Origin: Rhodamnia argentea
Taxonomy: Eukaryota; Streptophyta; Magnoliopsida; Myrtales; Myrtaceae
Length of the DNA: 64,000 nucleotides
Direction: 5' to 3'
Assembly: GCF_020921035.1 (NCBI RefSeq)
Contig: NC_063157.1
Coordinates: forward strand, 24,197,015 to 24,261,014
Part shown: positions 23,391 through 35,932 of the stretch, piece after piece
Numbering within the stretch: position 1 is the first letter of the stretch
How the letters are laid out: each line of letters opens with the position of its first letter
Translations under genes and position numbers: made by a program
The notes under the pieces: model-generated
The model's database searches: none
Told to the model about the DNA's origin: nothing
The model's input: the letters and a program-made list of their open reading frames with translations, nothing else

Positions 23391-25555
23391 TCAATCGTCG
23401 CTACCCGTTGTGGTACCCGTGGCGGTGGTATCTCCAACATCATCGCTAAAAAATTCGTGTTCACGATCTAACTCTTGGTGTCGATATTTCGCCCTCGTCC
23501 AATCGCCAACACAAGCTTGAGCTTCCACAGAGTCCGGGCTTAATCTTGAACGGCGAGCGTCCAAAATTAATCCTCCAGCACTAAATGTTTGTTCAACTGC
23601 AACCGTTGAAGAAGGGGTTGCTAATATTTGACGAGCGATGAGGGCGAGAATTGGATACTCGATTTGGTGACTCTTCCACCACTTCAGGATTTCGAAATCT
23701 GTACTATGTTCTGCATCACGAAACTCAAATTGAGTGGTTAAATATTTTTCTAATTCAGAAATACTACATGTTGCCCCTTTTTTATTTTTTTGCCTACTCT
23801 TAAGCATATTATACCCTCTACTAAGTGAACTACCACCTTCGCTACGTGAGGCAGTAGATTGTAAAGATCCGTAATCACTTAAACCATATCTACTACAAAA
23901 TTCTCCATATAATGCTACTATAGATTCTTTAACATGTCCTAATATATTTGAAATATCTATTGAATCTTCCAAATGTAAACAATCATGATAATACACATTC
24001 AAATAATCTTGTAAACCTTCTAATTTAATACGTGGATCAAAAACAATACCAACTAAATAGACAAGAGGAATTTGCAAATAATAATGCAACCATTTTTCTC
24101 GCATTACTAAAATAGTTCGACCTAATTCGGTATCATTTTCATATTCACTAAAAACACTACCAATATTAACACACTCTATTAAAAATAAATGCGTTGTAGG
24201 ATAATAAATACCAGATAAAGTCTTAGTAGCATCATTAAAAATTTTCAAAATATCTAAAATTTTCTTGCAAACGTCCCAATGTTGAGGAAGTAAAGTAATT
24301 TCGGGAATATTTTGTGAAATAAACATACATAATAAATCTTTATATTCAAAAGTTTGCCGAAGCAACTCGTACGTAGAATTCCAACGAGTCGGAATATCTT
24401 TTGGAAATATTCTTGCCCTTCTCCCATTTTGTTTACAAAATTTTCCCCATGATTTCATACATTGGGGACGACTCCATAAAAATTTAATTGCACTTTTTAT
24501 TGGGGCGAGAGAAGTGTCAAGAGTTCGTAAACCATCTTGTACACATAAATTTAAAACATGACAAGCACATCTAATGTGAAAAAATTGTCCGCCAAAAGTG
24601 GGTTTGCAAATATTTTCTAATTCGGGAATAGAAGCGGTATTTGCGGCGGCATTATCAAAACCAATTGAAAATACTTTATTTATTAAATTATATTCTTCTA
24701 AAACTTGCCTAATTATTCTATAAATATTATGAGCCGAATGGCTTTCATCAAAAACTCGGAATGCAATAAGTCTTTTTTGAATCATCCAATTGTCATCTAT
24801 CCAATGACACGTGACACCCATATAAGAATGAATTTGCCAAGGATCACTCCAAATATCGCTACCTATATGCACACGTCCATTGAATTCTGCAAAAAATTTT
24901 GATAAAGATTTTTTTCCTTTTTTATAAAGATGAAAAACTTCGCGTTTAAGAATATTTTTTGGAATAGTTGGCGCTATGGAACCAACGCAGTATTTATCAA
25001 ATATTTCATATTAAAATTTTCACCAGTATTAAACGGAGCATGATCAAGGGCAACATATTCACCTAATGTTTGTTTATAAAGTGCTTCAATAAAACGAAAT
25101 AAAGGATGAGGATTAGAAGTGGCGTACCCGAAAATTTGTTGTTGCGTATTGTCGATCCCCGCTTGCGTTGGATGTTTTTTCGTCAAATGCCGACGGAATG
25201 TTCCGTAATCGTCTCCTTTCGTAAATTTATATGTTTGCGAACAATATTTACATTTTACATTATACTTACCTTCGACTTCATCACGTACCTTGTCAAAGTG
25301 TAACCACAAGTCCGATGTATTATCTCGGCCCTTCCGTTCCGGCTCATTTGCCGTTGACGTTTCTTTGACACCAGTGGGAGGATGAAGACTTTCTTGTGTT
25401 GGGATGTGCCCGACGTTCGGAATCGGGACATAGTTGATATTATCGTCGTCGTCTTCCCAACTTGCATACTCACGAGGATCATATTCGGGAATGGGATACT
25501 CGGAATCTCCCATAGTCATCTTGCCCTTGTCAGCATTTCTGCTTCCACTTGTCAT
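23391..25555 (-). pseudogene. hAT transposase with BED finger, one frameshift
   Basis: Start ATG at 25555-25553. The first part (to about 25000) is acidic and then carries a BED finger (SDLWLHFDKV, then CKYCSQTYKF, then TFRRHLTKKH). At about 25000 one base is missing in the 'aaatatttgat' context, after which the reading continues in another frame through REVFHLYKKGK and GRVHIGSDIWSDPWQ into the long frame 24872-23391. That part holds IGFDNAAANTA, FFHIRCACHVLNL, DIPTRWNSTYELL and the C-terminal hAT dimerisation region with ILATPSSTVAVEQTFSAGG. Total length, about 720 codons, fits autonomous hAT transposases. Apart from the one frameshift I see no other break. Confidence 0.9.
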
Positions 25556-25703
25556 TTTTGAGAGAATTGATCGGAAATCCGATTGAGAGAATTGAGTCGG
25601 GATTGAGAGAATTGAGAGAATTTGAGCGATTTGAGAAGATTTCGGAGAGAATTCGAAAGATTGTTCAGAGAATTTGTGACAAAAATGAAAGGGGAAGTAT
25701 ATG

Positions 25704-25711
25704 TATTTATA
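25704..25711 (-). promoter_or_regulatory. TATA box of the hAT transposase gene
   Basis: On the minus strand TATAAATA lies about 150 bp before the transposase ATG, within the element's own ends. Confidence 0.5.
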
Positions 25712-25927
25712 GGCAAGAATTATTTTTAATTCTTTTTTTTTAATTATAAATCAACGGCCCAAAGAAGAGAGGGGGGAGGGGGGGGTGGTGGGGTAGTGGC
25801 GGGCCCCTTTTTTTTTTTTTTAATTTTCGCGGTTCCGAACTGGCCCGGAACCGCCGGTTCCGGATTGGAACCGTGGGCCCGGTCAACGGGCCGGTTCCGA
25901 GCCCACGGGCCCAAATGGCCCCCTCTA

Positions 25928-25935
25928 CTACAAGG
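25928..25935. repeat. hAT target-site duplication, right copy (CTACAAGG)
   Basis: Exact match to 23062-23069. The empty site would have read ...cactagg-CTACAAGG-taccaag. Confidence 0.9.
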
Positions 25936-27015
25936 TACCAAGAACAGTGTTGAGATTCCTTTGCTCAAGCGCCGATATCAAATCATGTTTTGAAAAATAA
26001 CTTTCGATTTTAGGTTAATTCCTTTTCCTAAATAATTAAATCAACCCAAAAATAAAGAAAATGTCTCCCCAGAAAGTATCTTCCGCCTAGCAAACGGAAG
26101 CTTTTAAGAGTCGTTGTCCGAGATGATCAATGAAAAGAAGGCAGGAACCCCCTTCACTTGGTTCATCGGAGATGGGCAGGGCGGTCGAATGAGGTCCGGC
26201 ATAAAATCGAGTTCGGGCTGATTGAATTGAATTTCCAGCTTTTTGTAATTCGTTGTCCTTGAATTACGAACTGAACTTCGAATGGATTCGTCGGATTTTG
26301 GTGGGTGTGATTTCTTTCAGTCTTTAGTGGACTCTAATGCCGGTTGTTCGTGATATATTTGTGGGTTCTTCGTCTCTTAGCTTATAAAGTTTCGTTTTTG
26401 GGTACTCGTTCTTATTGCTCGATGACGTTTTAAGAGTCTCTGGTGACGCGGTTGATATGGGGTGAATGTTGCTCTATACTGATCAAAGGTGAAAGCTGAT
26501 ATTACCGTGTTTTTGTTCTTTAGAGGGTTAAATGTAGGGCATATGTACTGTGAATTGTGAGGAAGGTGGAGGATGAATTTGGTTCTAGCTTCAGCTCTGG
26601 TTTCATACGTCTCAATTTGTTGGTGTGTGTGTAAAGAAAATTCGCCAGTTCGCCTGTGTCATGTGTAACATCAAGATTTAGCATTTTAAGCTAGAAGGGA
26701 TCCCATGTTTTGATTTCAGTAGTAAACTATACAACAAACTAAAAGATTGCTAATTACATGGATGGAACCTGATAGTATTTATCTTCAGAACATGCCGATT
26801 AAAGTTCTTGTACTATTTCCGTTTCCTTGTGCTTTGTAGAAGATAGTTCCGAGCAGCCCACCCTATCGCTTGATGAATCTCTTCCTTTTCCCTTCCTTAT
26901 GTTCAATTCAATAGGTGGAGATTGTCGTATTGAATACATTTTAGTAGACCTTCTTTGTTCCTTTTGTTGGCATACCTTTTGGATGTTTAAATGGCTTTCT
27001 TGGATATCTACAGGT
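25936..27015. other. Stretch upstream of the broken coiled-coil gene
   Basis: It may contain the leader and first exons of the pseudogene that follows, but no open frame with a start and donor could be fixed. The segment near 26305-26380 weakly resembles 5205-5290. Confidence 0.3.
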
Positions 27016-28000
27016 GAATCATGACCATATTGAAGCACGGTTAGCACAACTGAGAGATGAGAATACTAGGCTTCAAAGAGAAAGAGATGCAGCTGCAGCT
27101 GAGAAGGCAACCCTTGAGTAGTTGATAGTGACTATGGCAGCCGAAACTGTAAGAATCTCCTATAGACCTCTTAAACAAGCACGCGAGAGAAGAAATGTTT
27201 CTCATTTAGTTAAAGATAAACCCTGCTTTTCCTATTGAGTGTTCTTTTATTGATTTTTTATAGGATTTCATTTGGCTTTCTCGGCAATAACATAGAGAAA
27301 CTTGGTGACTGATATTTAAGAATGAGATTAGCAATTCTTGAAGAGACAGAGTGAGGTGATTGCAGCTTGCAGTTCAACTGTTCAAGTTTTCTTTGTCAAT
27401 TAGAGGGGATTATTCATTGGAAGAAGTGCCTTGGCTGGCTTATTCTATATCGATGAAAGGTTCGTTTGACGGAAGAAAACATGAAGCTGAAGTAAGAGCG
27501 TGCGAGGATCCAAGAAGAGAAGCAGAGATTATTGACGCGGGAGGTAATTTTGCCACAAACCTTTCTGCTTGTTTGATGATTGAACGATCATCTATAGGCT
27601 CCTATGGTTCAGACCGCTGCAGCATGTTCCCGGGCTGAATGCAAATTTAGTAAACTGGAAGCTGAAATTGTGAAACTCAAAGACGAGTTCAAGAGAGAGA
27701 GAGAGAGAAGCGGGGAATTCCCACTGCAGCCTTGGCTGCTCTAGCACATATCACAAAGAATAGATAATTCGAAGTCCTGATGCATTTGAGCAGCCGTGTG
27801 ATGGCGCCATTCCTACTGATTTCCTTGCTGAGTGGCCAAAAGACGTATGTGGAAGGTGGAAGAGTCCCCTCGTGGCTTTAGGCTTTTTGGGAGTTGGCTG
27901 CCTCATGCTTGGTCATGTTTTTACCCATTCTCTTTGCTTATTCTCTTTGAGAAGGAGATGCGGCCATGAAAAGGACTGTATCCCGAGTGCTTTGTAATGT
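27016..28000 (+). pseudogene. Broken gene for a coiled-coil protein with C-terminal membrane segment
   Basis: Exon-like pieces can be read in order. After an acceptor at 27014 comes HIEARLAQLRDENTRLQRER, a heptad coiled coil, ending LE-stop-LIVTMAAET before a GT donor near 27150. A second piece about 27461-27545 reads RLTEENMKLK-stop-ERARIQEEKQRLLTRE before another donor. A third near 27600-27705 reads KLEAEIVKLKDEFKRERER. The last, about 27767-28000, reads DAFEQPCDGAIPTDFLAEW, then a hydrophobic stretch (LVALGFLGVGCLMLGHVF), and stops. Both in-frame stops fall where Gln codons (CAG, CAA) would fit the coil, which suggests C-to-T decay. I do not recognise the family. It might instead be a live gene with other splice sites. 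Confidence 0.45.
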
Positions 28001-28376
28001 AATTGTTTGAGAGCAACGATAATCCACAGTTGTTTTCATCGGGTTTTATGATGTGCTGACCTCCGATGAGCACACGTCTTGCCTTCACTATATTCTTCCA
28101 TAGCCTTGATCCATTTGGTTACTGGTGATTAGAAAAACAGAAGCATTCAGGCACATGAAGAGAGAGTAAGAGAAGTGCTTGAACCACAACACGCACCAGT
28201 TTCCCTGAAGTTCGAAAAATCGCGGAATCTAATGAAGTTCAATAGCCTGAAATGGTATTTGCACACACCACAGGAGTCATCCCGACAAATTTGGTGCAGT
28301 CAGCATTGAATTCAAAATGAAGAGCAATCTTTATCTTGCCAATACCAAATTAATCGAGGAAGCACATATGTTTTTG

Positions 28377-28433
28377 GAATAATACCACGAAAAACCCCAA
28401 ATTGATACACCTACGACAAATTTAGAATTTTTT
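28377..28433. repeat. Palindromic dispersed repeat, truncated copy C
   Basis: Only one end of the family is present ('taataccacgaaaaacccca' followed by 'cctacgacaaattta'). It lies between the broken coiled-coil gene and nicalin. Confidence 0.7.
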
Positions 28434-28634
28434 GTTTTAAGGAGAGGAGGAACTACACAGCGGGGAAAATACTGGTTACAACTATTTGCTTTCAGCGGAT
28501 ATGTAATCTGCTTTCTAGAAATGATACAAACAATTCGAATTTAGCAAAATTTTTCTCGCTGTTGCGTTGCTACAATGCTCGCCAAAAGGGAAAAGTGAGA
28601 ATCTATCACCCTACCTAACTCGGTAGATCTCACC

Positions 28635-28765
28635 ACTGCTTATAAGGAAAAAGAAACAAACTTCTAATTGACAACTGCGTGATCCCCCCCAGACACGACA
28701 ACTGCTTATAAGGAAAAAGAAACAAACTTCTAATTGACAACTGCGTGATCCCCCCAGACACGACA
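28635..28765 (+). repeat. 66-bp tandem duplication
   Basis: The block starting 'actgcttataaggaaaaaga' at 28635 repeats from 28701, almost perfectly; the second copy has one C fewer in its C-run. It lies about 115 bp past the nicalin stop codon on its downstream side and may fall in the 3' untranslated region. Confidence 0.9.
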
Positions 28766-28878
28766 AACCAACAATTACATGGAAAGAAGCACCAATAGAT
28801 TATCAGTCAAGCTGCAAGACGAAGTGCTTAGGGTTAAAATAACAGAACTGGAGGCTGCTTCGTGATCCACAACATTCC

Positions 28879-31800
28879 TCAAGCTGTTTTGACCTTGCGA
28901 GAGGGAGGTCGCCGAAACAAACTGATAAGATCATCAAGACCCTGTCGAGCAAAGATCAGCAAGCCATAAGCAGATTGGCAAGTTCCCTTTTCTGTCTGCA
29001 CCGCATTAAAGATACAAGAAGAGCAGCTTCCCAAAAAAAAAAAAAAAGCTGCAACTTATCTGTTTAACTGACCATATGAAGGGACTTACCCTAGTTGTAA
29101 TGACGAGAAAACTGAAGAGCACGATCAGATATGATCCCAAAACCAGAAGCAATAGCAAATCAAATGTTACACTAGCAACCTGCAAAATAATGATTTTGAT
29201 TATTGTTCCAACCAAAAAATGGAAACTTGACCAGACGATGGAGATTAGTTGGAACAAAGGCCAGGGTAGCTAATATGCATTCGACCATAGTCAAGCTTCA
29301 AGCACTAAAAGGATAGAAAGAAAATGAAGCAGTAGGTGCATTAGATTAACTGAACAAATCTCCTCTAATTAGGATCATTTTACAAGTTTTGGCCATCCTC
29401 ATCCTGATGGCAAACTTCTCATCTGACACTAAGAGCCAAAGCCAGTATCTTAACATTATTATATATAGAATATCTTAGCCAATTTAACAACCAAAAAATG
29501 GAAACTTAACAATAGAGGTTCTTCATGTGTTCAGTGGGAACCATTACAAATGCTTCTGAGAAAATAAATTATATATAGAATATCTTAGCCAATTTAACAC
29601 CGCAGAATTTCCGACCTTGATCCCTCTAAAGCTCTTTTCCAAACAATTTGACTCGAACTGTAATCTAAAACCAAACTATGAATAAAGAGATTCCAAAATT
29701 AGAAAGCCATTCACCTCAAATTATACAAAAGACAGAAAGAAAAAGTAAAGGAAAGAACCACATAAAATCAGGTTCTCTCAAAATATTTTCAATTTTCCCA
29801 CATTATTTGAAAACGAAGTCGAGTAATAAAAAGAGTGATTTTTGTTCCAGATAGCTTAAAGAGATCAATTGATAAATAGTGGGCACCTATATTAATTAAT
29901 ACTGTCTCATAGAACAAACAATGGAAAAATTACGCCAATGCTTCCTAAACAAGAAAACACATGCCACCAAATTTTAAACATAAGGGTCACTTCATTTCTT
30001 TTAGTTGCAGATGAAAACATCAAATTTATCATGTGTTGATTATTGTGTCCTGAGTAGCTCGTAGTTCTGTCTGCAATTTAACTTCTTTTTGCATAATTCT
30101 TTTCTCGTGGTGGAAAGATATAATTAATCTATGTCTTTAAAGATCAAAGCGTGTGCCTGAATAAGTTTTTACTTTTCGCTTTTTGCTTAATCCAAATCTT
30201 GCCACGGACACACATGGAATATTTCTTACCCCAAAACATCTAAAACTCACATACACAAATTTTGACACATAGTTTCACATATAATTTTTTGAAATTTGGA
30301 TAGTATTTTATATGGAAAGCTGCTTTTGCTGAAGCATAAACATATGCACTCTAAGGTAGCTAACTAACTTGTTGCACCCGATGACAAAATGATCAAACTC
30401 TGCAATGCCCCCACTCCACAATTTGAAGTACCTGATATATGTTAAGTGTAGCTTTTGTAGAATCGTAGAACGTGAAAATCCCATCAAGCACCTCATTCTG
30501 CAAGATTACTTCTTCAGTATGCTCTTCCAATTCCTGTAATTAGAAGAAATGAAAAGGTCAGATAACTTTAAGCTATTATATTGGAACAAAGTACACTTTC
30601 CATCTTCGTTGGTCAAAGGTAATAGGTTAATGCAGGACAATTCGAGAACCCATCTCACAAACGCGGGTACTGTAAAAAGTACCAGAAAGTCCATCCTGTC
30701 CACACTTGACATTCAAGTAATTGAAGATTGGAATTGTATTTAACTCTACCATATTATTAACTATTGGAGTATATGACCACATACATGTACAACACTGTAT
30801 GGATGACTATTTAACAACAGCGCACCAGAGCTGCTGGGCTGACACTCCAGTATGAGGCAATACATGCATGCCCTTCACTACCAGTCAAGGTAACAAGGCA
30901 CAGAATTAAAAACAACAGTTTCACTATCATTGAAGCACTTAAAACATATAAAGTAATAAAAGGAGATGAAAAAGGTGATCCAAATTATAGAAAAATGAAT
31001 TTTCAAAATGAATTTCCAGAAAACGCAAGATAACCGCTTCGTCTCTTTTGCGTAATCTACCCCGGACATTGGCAAGAGTTGATGATCACTGGTCAATTTA
31101 ATCCGAAAATACATCAACAGATTCCCTTTATAGAGAGAGATCACATTTCTTGATTGATATTGTTAAGTCACTGTAATATAAGAAAAGGGAGGTAATTAAT
31201 ACCTGTGGTTTAAATTGATCACGATGGTCTCCCCTCCAACACCCCCCCCTCTCCTTCCTCTCTCTTCCTTCTCACACCCCCAAAACCCAAAAAAAAACAC
31301 ACAAAAAACAAGGCCAAGAGGAAAAAACAACAAAGCCAAAACCCCACCAACGTGATGAACTTGACATTTACTGCAACCTTATGATCATGCAGATCTTTTG
31401 TACATTTGTAAATGAACGAGAATATAGATCCACACAACAACAACAAAAATTCAACAAAATGGTAGAGAGAATGGAAAAGAAAAGGAAAGAAATGAAATAA
31501 AACTAAAAGAAAAAAGATTTAAAGGAAGAGAGAGTAAGACCTTTTTCAAAGCCATTACGAATGGATCATTCTTTGAGAGGAATGGTGCTACACGAGCGGT
31601 ACGTGATAAAAGATCTAACCAGGATCGTATGTAAGAAGGATTGACAGCTAAACTACCCTCATCCGCAAAGATCTGAATGTTCTTCCCCCGGTGGCCGTAT
31701 ATATGCCTCTGTATAGACAAAAAATAGACAATGAAGACAAGAAATTACTAGACAGATGTAAATGCAAAAAATTACTTTCACTATAATCTTGAAGGCACGC

Positions 31801-34800
31801 ATGTTACGTTGTTGAGGAAATAAAACGCTAAAACCTATTAGATAATTTTCAAGTGCAGTCAAATACAAAGCTCTTGCAACATGACTATAAACCTCACCGC
31901 TAGACTTTCAGCAATTAATTTAACACTCTTGATAACAGCATCTTCATTTACAAAATTCCTGCATTGAAATTCAAACTCTCAGCCGGTGTATATCTTCGTT
32001 ATGTGATATTGCACTTAAAAAAGATTGAAAACACTACCTGCTATCTGCTAAACTGCCGGTATTTTCAAACAATCCAGGAGCAGTCGAAATTTCAGAAAGG
32101 GTGGCAGCAGTGATTCTGTGTCTCGAAAATTGTTCATGCTCCCAAGCTACCTACATAAAGGTTAGCTGCATCATTGTCCTTCTAAAAAGCCCAGCATGGA
32201 GCACAACAAAAGCATAGCATGCTTGAAACCAGCAGGTTTTATGAACTTACTCGAGAATTAGATATATTTATCTTCTTGTGTTTTAGACCAACTTTAATGC
32301 CCAACTCTTCTCCGACATTTGATAAGCCCTGCAAAAGCTCCATCCATCAAATTGCAGAACAAGTAAATAAGCAACTAAACTGGTTCATTTAAGACATGGA
32401 TACAAAACCTCAAATGCCTGCTTTATGTAGGCATTTTCTGGGGGTTTTGACACGTGAATCCATAGTTCATTGTTCCATGAGCCAATACTATTCAAGCAAA
32501 TAGCATAGTCAATGGTCTCCCTTAAACGTTGATCGAAACTCCGAAGCCACTGCAAAAAGTAATGCATTGTAAGGAACAAGAGTTACAAAGGGTGCCACAG
32601 TATCAAGATAACCATAAGTAATTTAAAGTCAAATGCGAAGATTTTTAGTAAATACATTCAGCAAGAGCGCTGCAACTGTAAGTACCTTATGTGTTCCATT
32701 GTAGTTATAAGGTCCACCGGACGTAAGTCCAAAGAGTAAATTGTACCTTCCCCTTGTTTTGGGGTTGGAATACAAAAGAGAAAATAACCTAGCAATCTCA
32801 AGAAGTGCCACAACACCACTTCCATTGCTATCGGTCCCCACTGATAATGCCTGTATGTAGGAACTATGAGACTTTTACGGCAACACTAGTAATCACATAA
32901 TGGTATTGGGAATACATACAGGAGCAGCCCCAAATGTATCATAAGATGCCACTATGGCAATGGTTGGGAGTTGATTTGGATCCCCATCAGCTTTCAGCCC
33001 TGGCAACCATCCCTGTCACAACCCAATAAAGAAACAGAGTGATTTCAGCAACACTTTCCTTAGACAACGCAGCTTCAGAGAGAATAAGATGCTAATAACC
33101 GAGAAGAACTCCTCATATCAATTACTCAATGATTAACGGTGATCTCAAATTACAACTAAAGCACTGAAAATACATTACACGGTCCTCTTCATAAGATGGA
33201 TACAACATATGCTCCTTTTAATAATTTTTCATATCTGACACACTACATGTCTTCGCCTCGATCATAATCCAACATATTCCAAGTAACATAAAGTCAAACC
33301 TGAATATTCGACATGACGGGAGATGCAACTTTCTTAGGTTCAGTTGTTGAGACCACAAGCTTATATCTGTTATAACATACAAAAAATAACTTGTATCAGG
33401 TAAACTAAAAATGGGCACTTGCCCTCAAGCATCATAGAGGACTGAAGCACGTAAGCATGACGAGGTAGAATTTTCTGTAATACAGATCCTTGAAACATTG
33501 TCCAAACAAATAAAAGAAATAGGATTGACACGAGGAAGCTGCAGCAGTCTGTAGACACAATGAGCAAGAAAAATTAAGCCTAGGAAAATCAACCGCTATG
33601 AGGAAAAGTGCACTTCCTGAATTGCCTACGCTCACCCCAACGCCACATTCCCACACACACCCCACCCCCCCCCCGCCCCCAAAAAAAAAAAAGAAAAGAG
33701 GAAAGAAAGAAAGAAAAGGAGTATGGAGAAATTGGTCAAAATCACCCCAATTTGCATTGTCTACTTCTGCAAGCACGTGGAGTGGCAGCTAGATTAAGTT
33801 AAAAGCAACAACTAAATTAGAAACTCAATTTGCATTCCATGAATTTTTGTCATAAATATGACAAGGAACGCCCCTTACGCACTTCAATCATTACGAGAAA
33901 TTAGAATGCTAAATTAGATACAGATCATATAATGCTTATCAAAATATATCTAAATCTTAATGAAGTATAAACAGAGCTGAGTGTTACCAAAATTTGATAT
34001 GATATATTCAATTTAGAATATTAGTAATAATAATACGACAAAACATAGAAGTGACAGCTACGAATGTGAAAAAATAAAAGAAACCTTCATAATAGATTTG
34101 TTAAAAGTTGCTAACTCACCCGCCTGTTGTCGCAGTAGCCGGCTGTCCACTGACATCATTTCTCTTTATATCAGCCAAAACAGTATTGATATCATCATTC
34201 TCAAAAGCAAAATAAACAGGATACTGCAATGAAACCAATCCACATAAGACCTTTTATAAGGACAGATATTTCAAATAAAACAGGGACTAGCTGCAAGAAA
34301 AAAATACTAAGATACCACTGAAAAAGCACTGAATGAATCATCAAAAAATTGTCCCCAGGAAATTCTCTTGGCGGCAGTACTGTAAAGAAGATAACGTGGT
34401 CTTCAGGAAAAAGGATTTTCCAACAAGGCATCGGATAATGACTCCTCAAGAAGTCTCATCGAGTGTATGAATTAGACCGAAAACCTTCTTTAAGCAGGCA
34501 GTGGGACCAGCACGAAAGAGACATATTGTCGCAGGCAGTTCTAATCACATGCACAAAGGTTTATAAGCGACAGTAATCCTTGAGCAGGAAGGCCAATCAA
34601 AGCCATCACTAAATGTAAAGGCCTCATCAACCAGGGCAGAGGAATGAGAATCTGAACTACAGCAATAGAAAGGACATCTCATGTATATAACTCACAGGTA
34701 TGTTGGTATGTATAAGCAACTGTTCAAGTTCCATCACTATGTTCTTGAACAGCTCTTCTCCATCTCCACTGCTTTCCTTACTCTCAAAATTGAATATTTG

Positions 34801-35932
34801 AGGAAGCAGAAATAGCAGACCACCCAATGGCTGTCTTTCAGATAAGTAATCTGCAATTTGTCACCACAAATAGAAAGCTCCACATTAGATGTTATAGAAT
34901 GACATGGGAATTAACACAAGTGCAGCTCAAATGTCAAAGGAAGAAAGGTTATCCATTCATTTAAGAGAGAATCCAAAGTGAAAGAGGATAAACAATGAGC
35001 ATAAGAACAATGAATAACAATTACCCTAAATCGCGAAGACTGGTATTCTAGCAGAAAGACGCACATGTAGTGGCATCATGAGCCGAAAATTTCATTATGT
35101 ATGTATGACATCAAATAATTCAACAGTTGATGGATCCTCGTTCACAATTGTAATTATTTACACTTCTACACCTTCATGTTTGACTAATCACATTTATATC
35201 CAAATTTTTCGCATCAATTTCCAGAGTAGAGTCTCCACATTGATTTTTCACTTGGCGTCACATAAGAATCGCAAGCTAACTCATGTGTACCACTATTAGA
35301 CTCTATCTCCATACGAGAAAGTGATCATACAATGTCCAAATCCCAAGCTGGAAGTGCGATAAGATGACAGCAAATAGATTGCGGAACATCCTCGAAGACC
35401 CTGCTGGAAAGAGCAGAAGAAAGCATTTTGGATAACTAATTTTCTTAAGCTTCTTAAGTAACTGATTGTATTCCGTTAATGTCCAATACCGATCACTCCA
35501 CGTAAGGTTACAAGTAAGCACCAGAGCAATCATAACTTGGCCAATTTGTCGCATCTTATTCACGAAAAGCTCATGGAACAGTCTCTGGAGCTTCATATTT
35601 CTTCTCGGAGACCTCAGGACAGCCAAGAACAAAGGAAAAGGAAGGTCCCTACCTTTCACGTAGCTGAGATTCAAGTCGCGAACGGGGATGACGAGCACAG
35701 CGCGGGAGAGATCCGCGCCGGGAGGGAAGTGAAGAGACAAGGCGTGGTGGTTGAGCCCGGCGAGGCGAGATCCGAAGGGGACGCCGGAGATGTCGTACTG
35801 GATGAGACGGTAGACGTCGACAACGGTGGCGGCGCCGCAGAGCTCCGCGCAGGCGACCAGCACGAACACGAGGGCGATGACGGAGTACACGGACTCGAGC
35901 ACCGGGCGGTCGCCGTGCTTCTTCGCCGCCAT
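28879..35932 (-). CDS. Nicalin (NCLN homologue), 14 exons
   Basis: Exons in reading order: 35932-35653, 34850-34696, 34223-34120, 33366-33300, 33012-32920, 32850-32686, 32549-32409, 32328-32251, 32150-32038, 31958-31898, 31708-31541, 30533-30432, 29179-29090, 28941-28879. All borders are GT-AG and phases join to 559 residues, close to human nicalin (563). An N-terminal membrane segment lies at about residues 17-34, then the nicastrin-like, M28-peptidase-fold luminal domain (ASYDTFGAAPALSVGTDSNG near residue 225, TSGGPYNYNG near 275), and a C-terminal membrane helix in exon 13 (about 515-536). In animals nicalin is an ER membrane protein of the BOS complex with TMEM147 and NOMO, assisting multipass membrane protein insertion. 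A decayed partial copy lies at 6193-6670. Confidence 0.93.
29457..29598. repeat. Patchwork short direct repeats in nicalin intron 12
   Basis: 'tatatagaatatcttagcca' with flanks occurs near 29460 and again near 29570. A second block, 'aaccaaaaaatggaaactt', occurs near 29209 and again near 29490. This looks like local template-switch duplication within the intron. Confidence 0.7.

Larger units (their letters stand above)
23070..25927 (-). mobile_element. hAT-superfamily DNA transposon, 2.86 kb
   Basis: The ends form imperfect terminal inverted repeats: the left begins TAGACACGGCCGATTCGG, and the right, read inward, begins TAGAGGGGGCCATTTGG. Both subterminal regions (23085-23165 and 25828-25903) are full of GGTTCCGG/CCGGAACC repeats, the kind of clustered transposase sites seen in Ac/Ds elements. 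The transposase gene lies inside on the minus strand. With an 8-bp duplication and both ends present, the copy is structurally complete. Confidence 0.93.
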
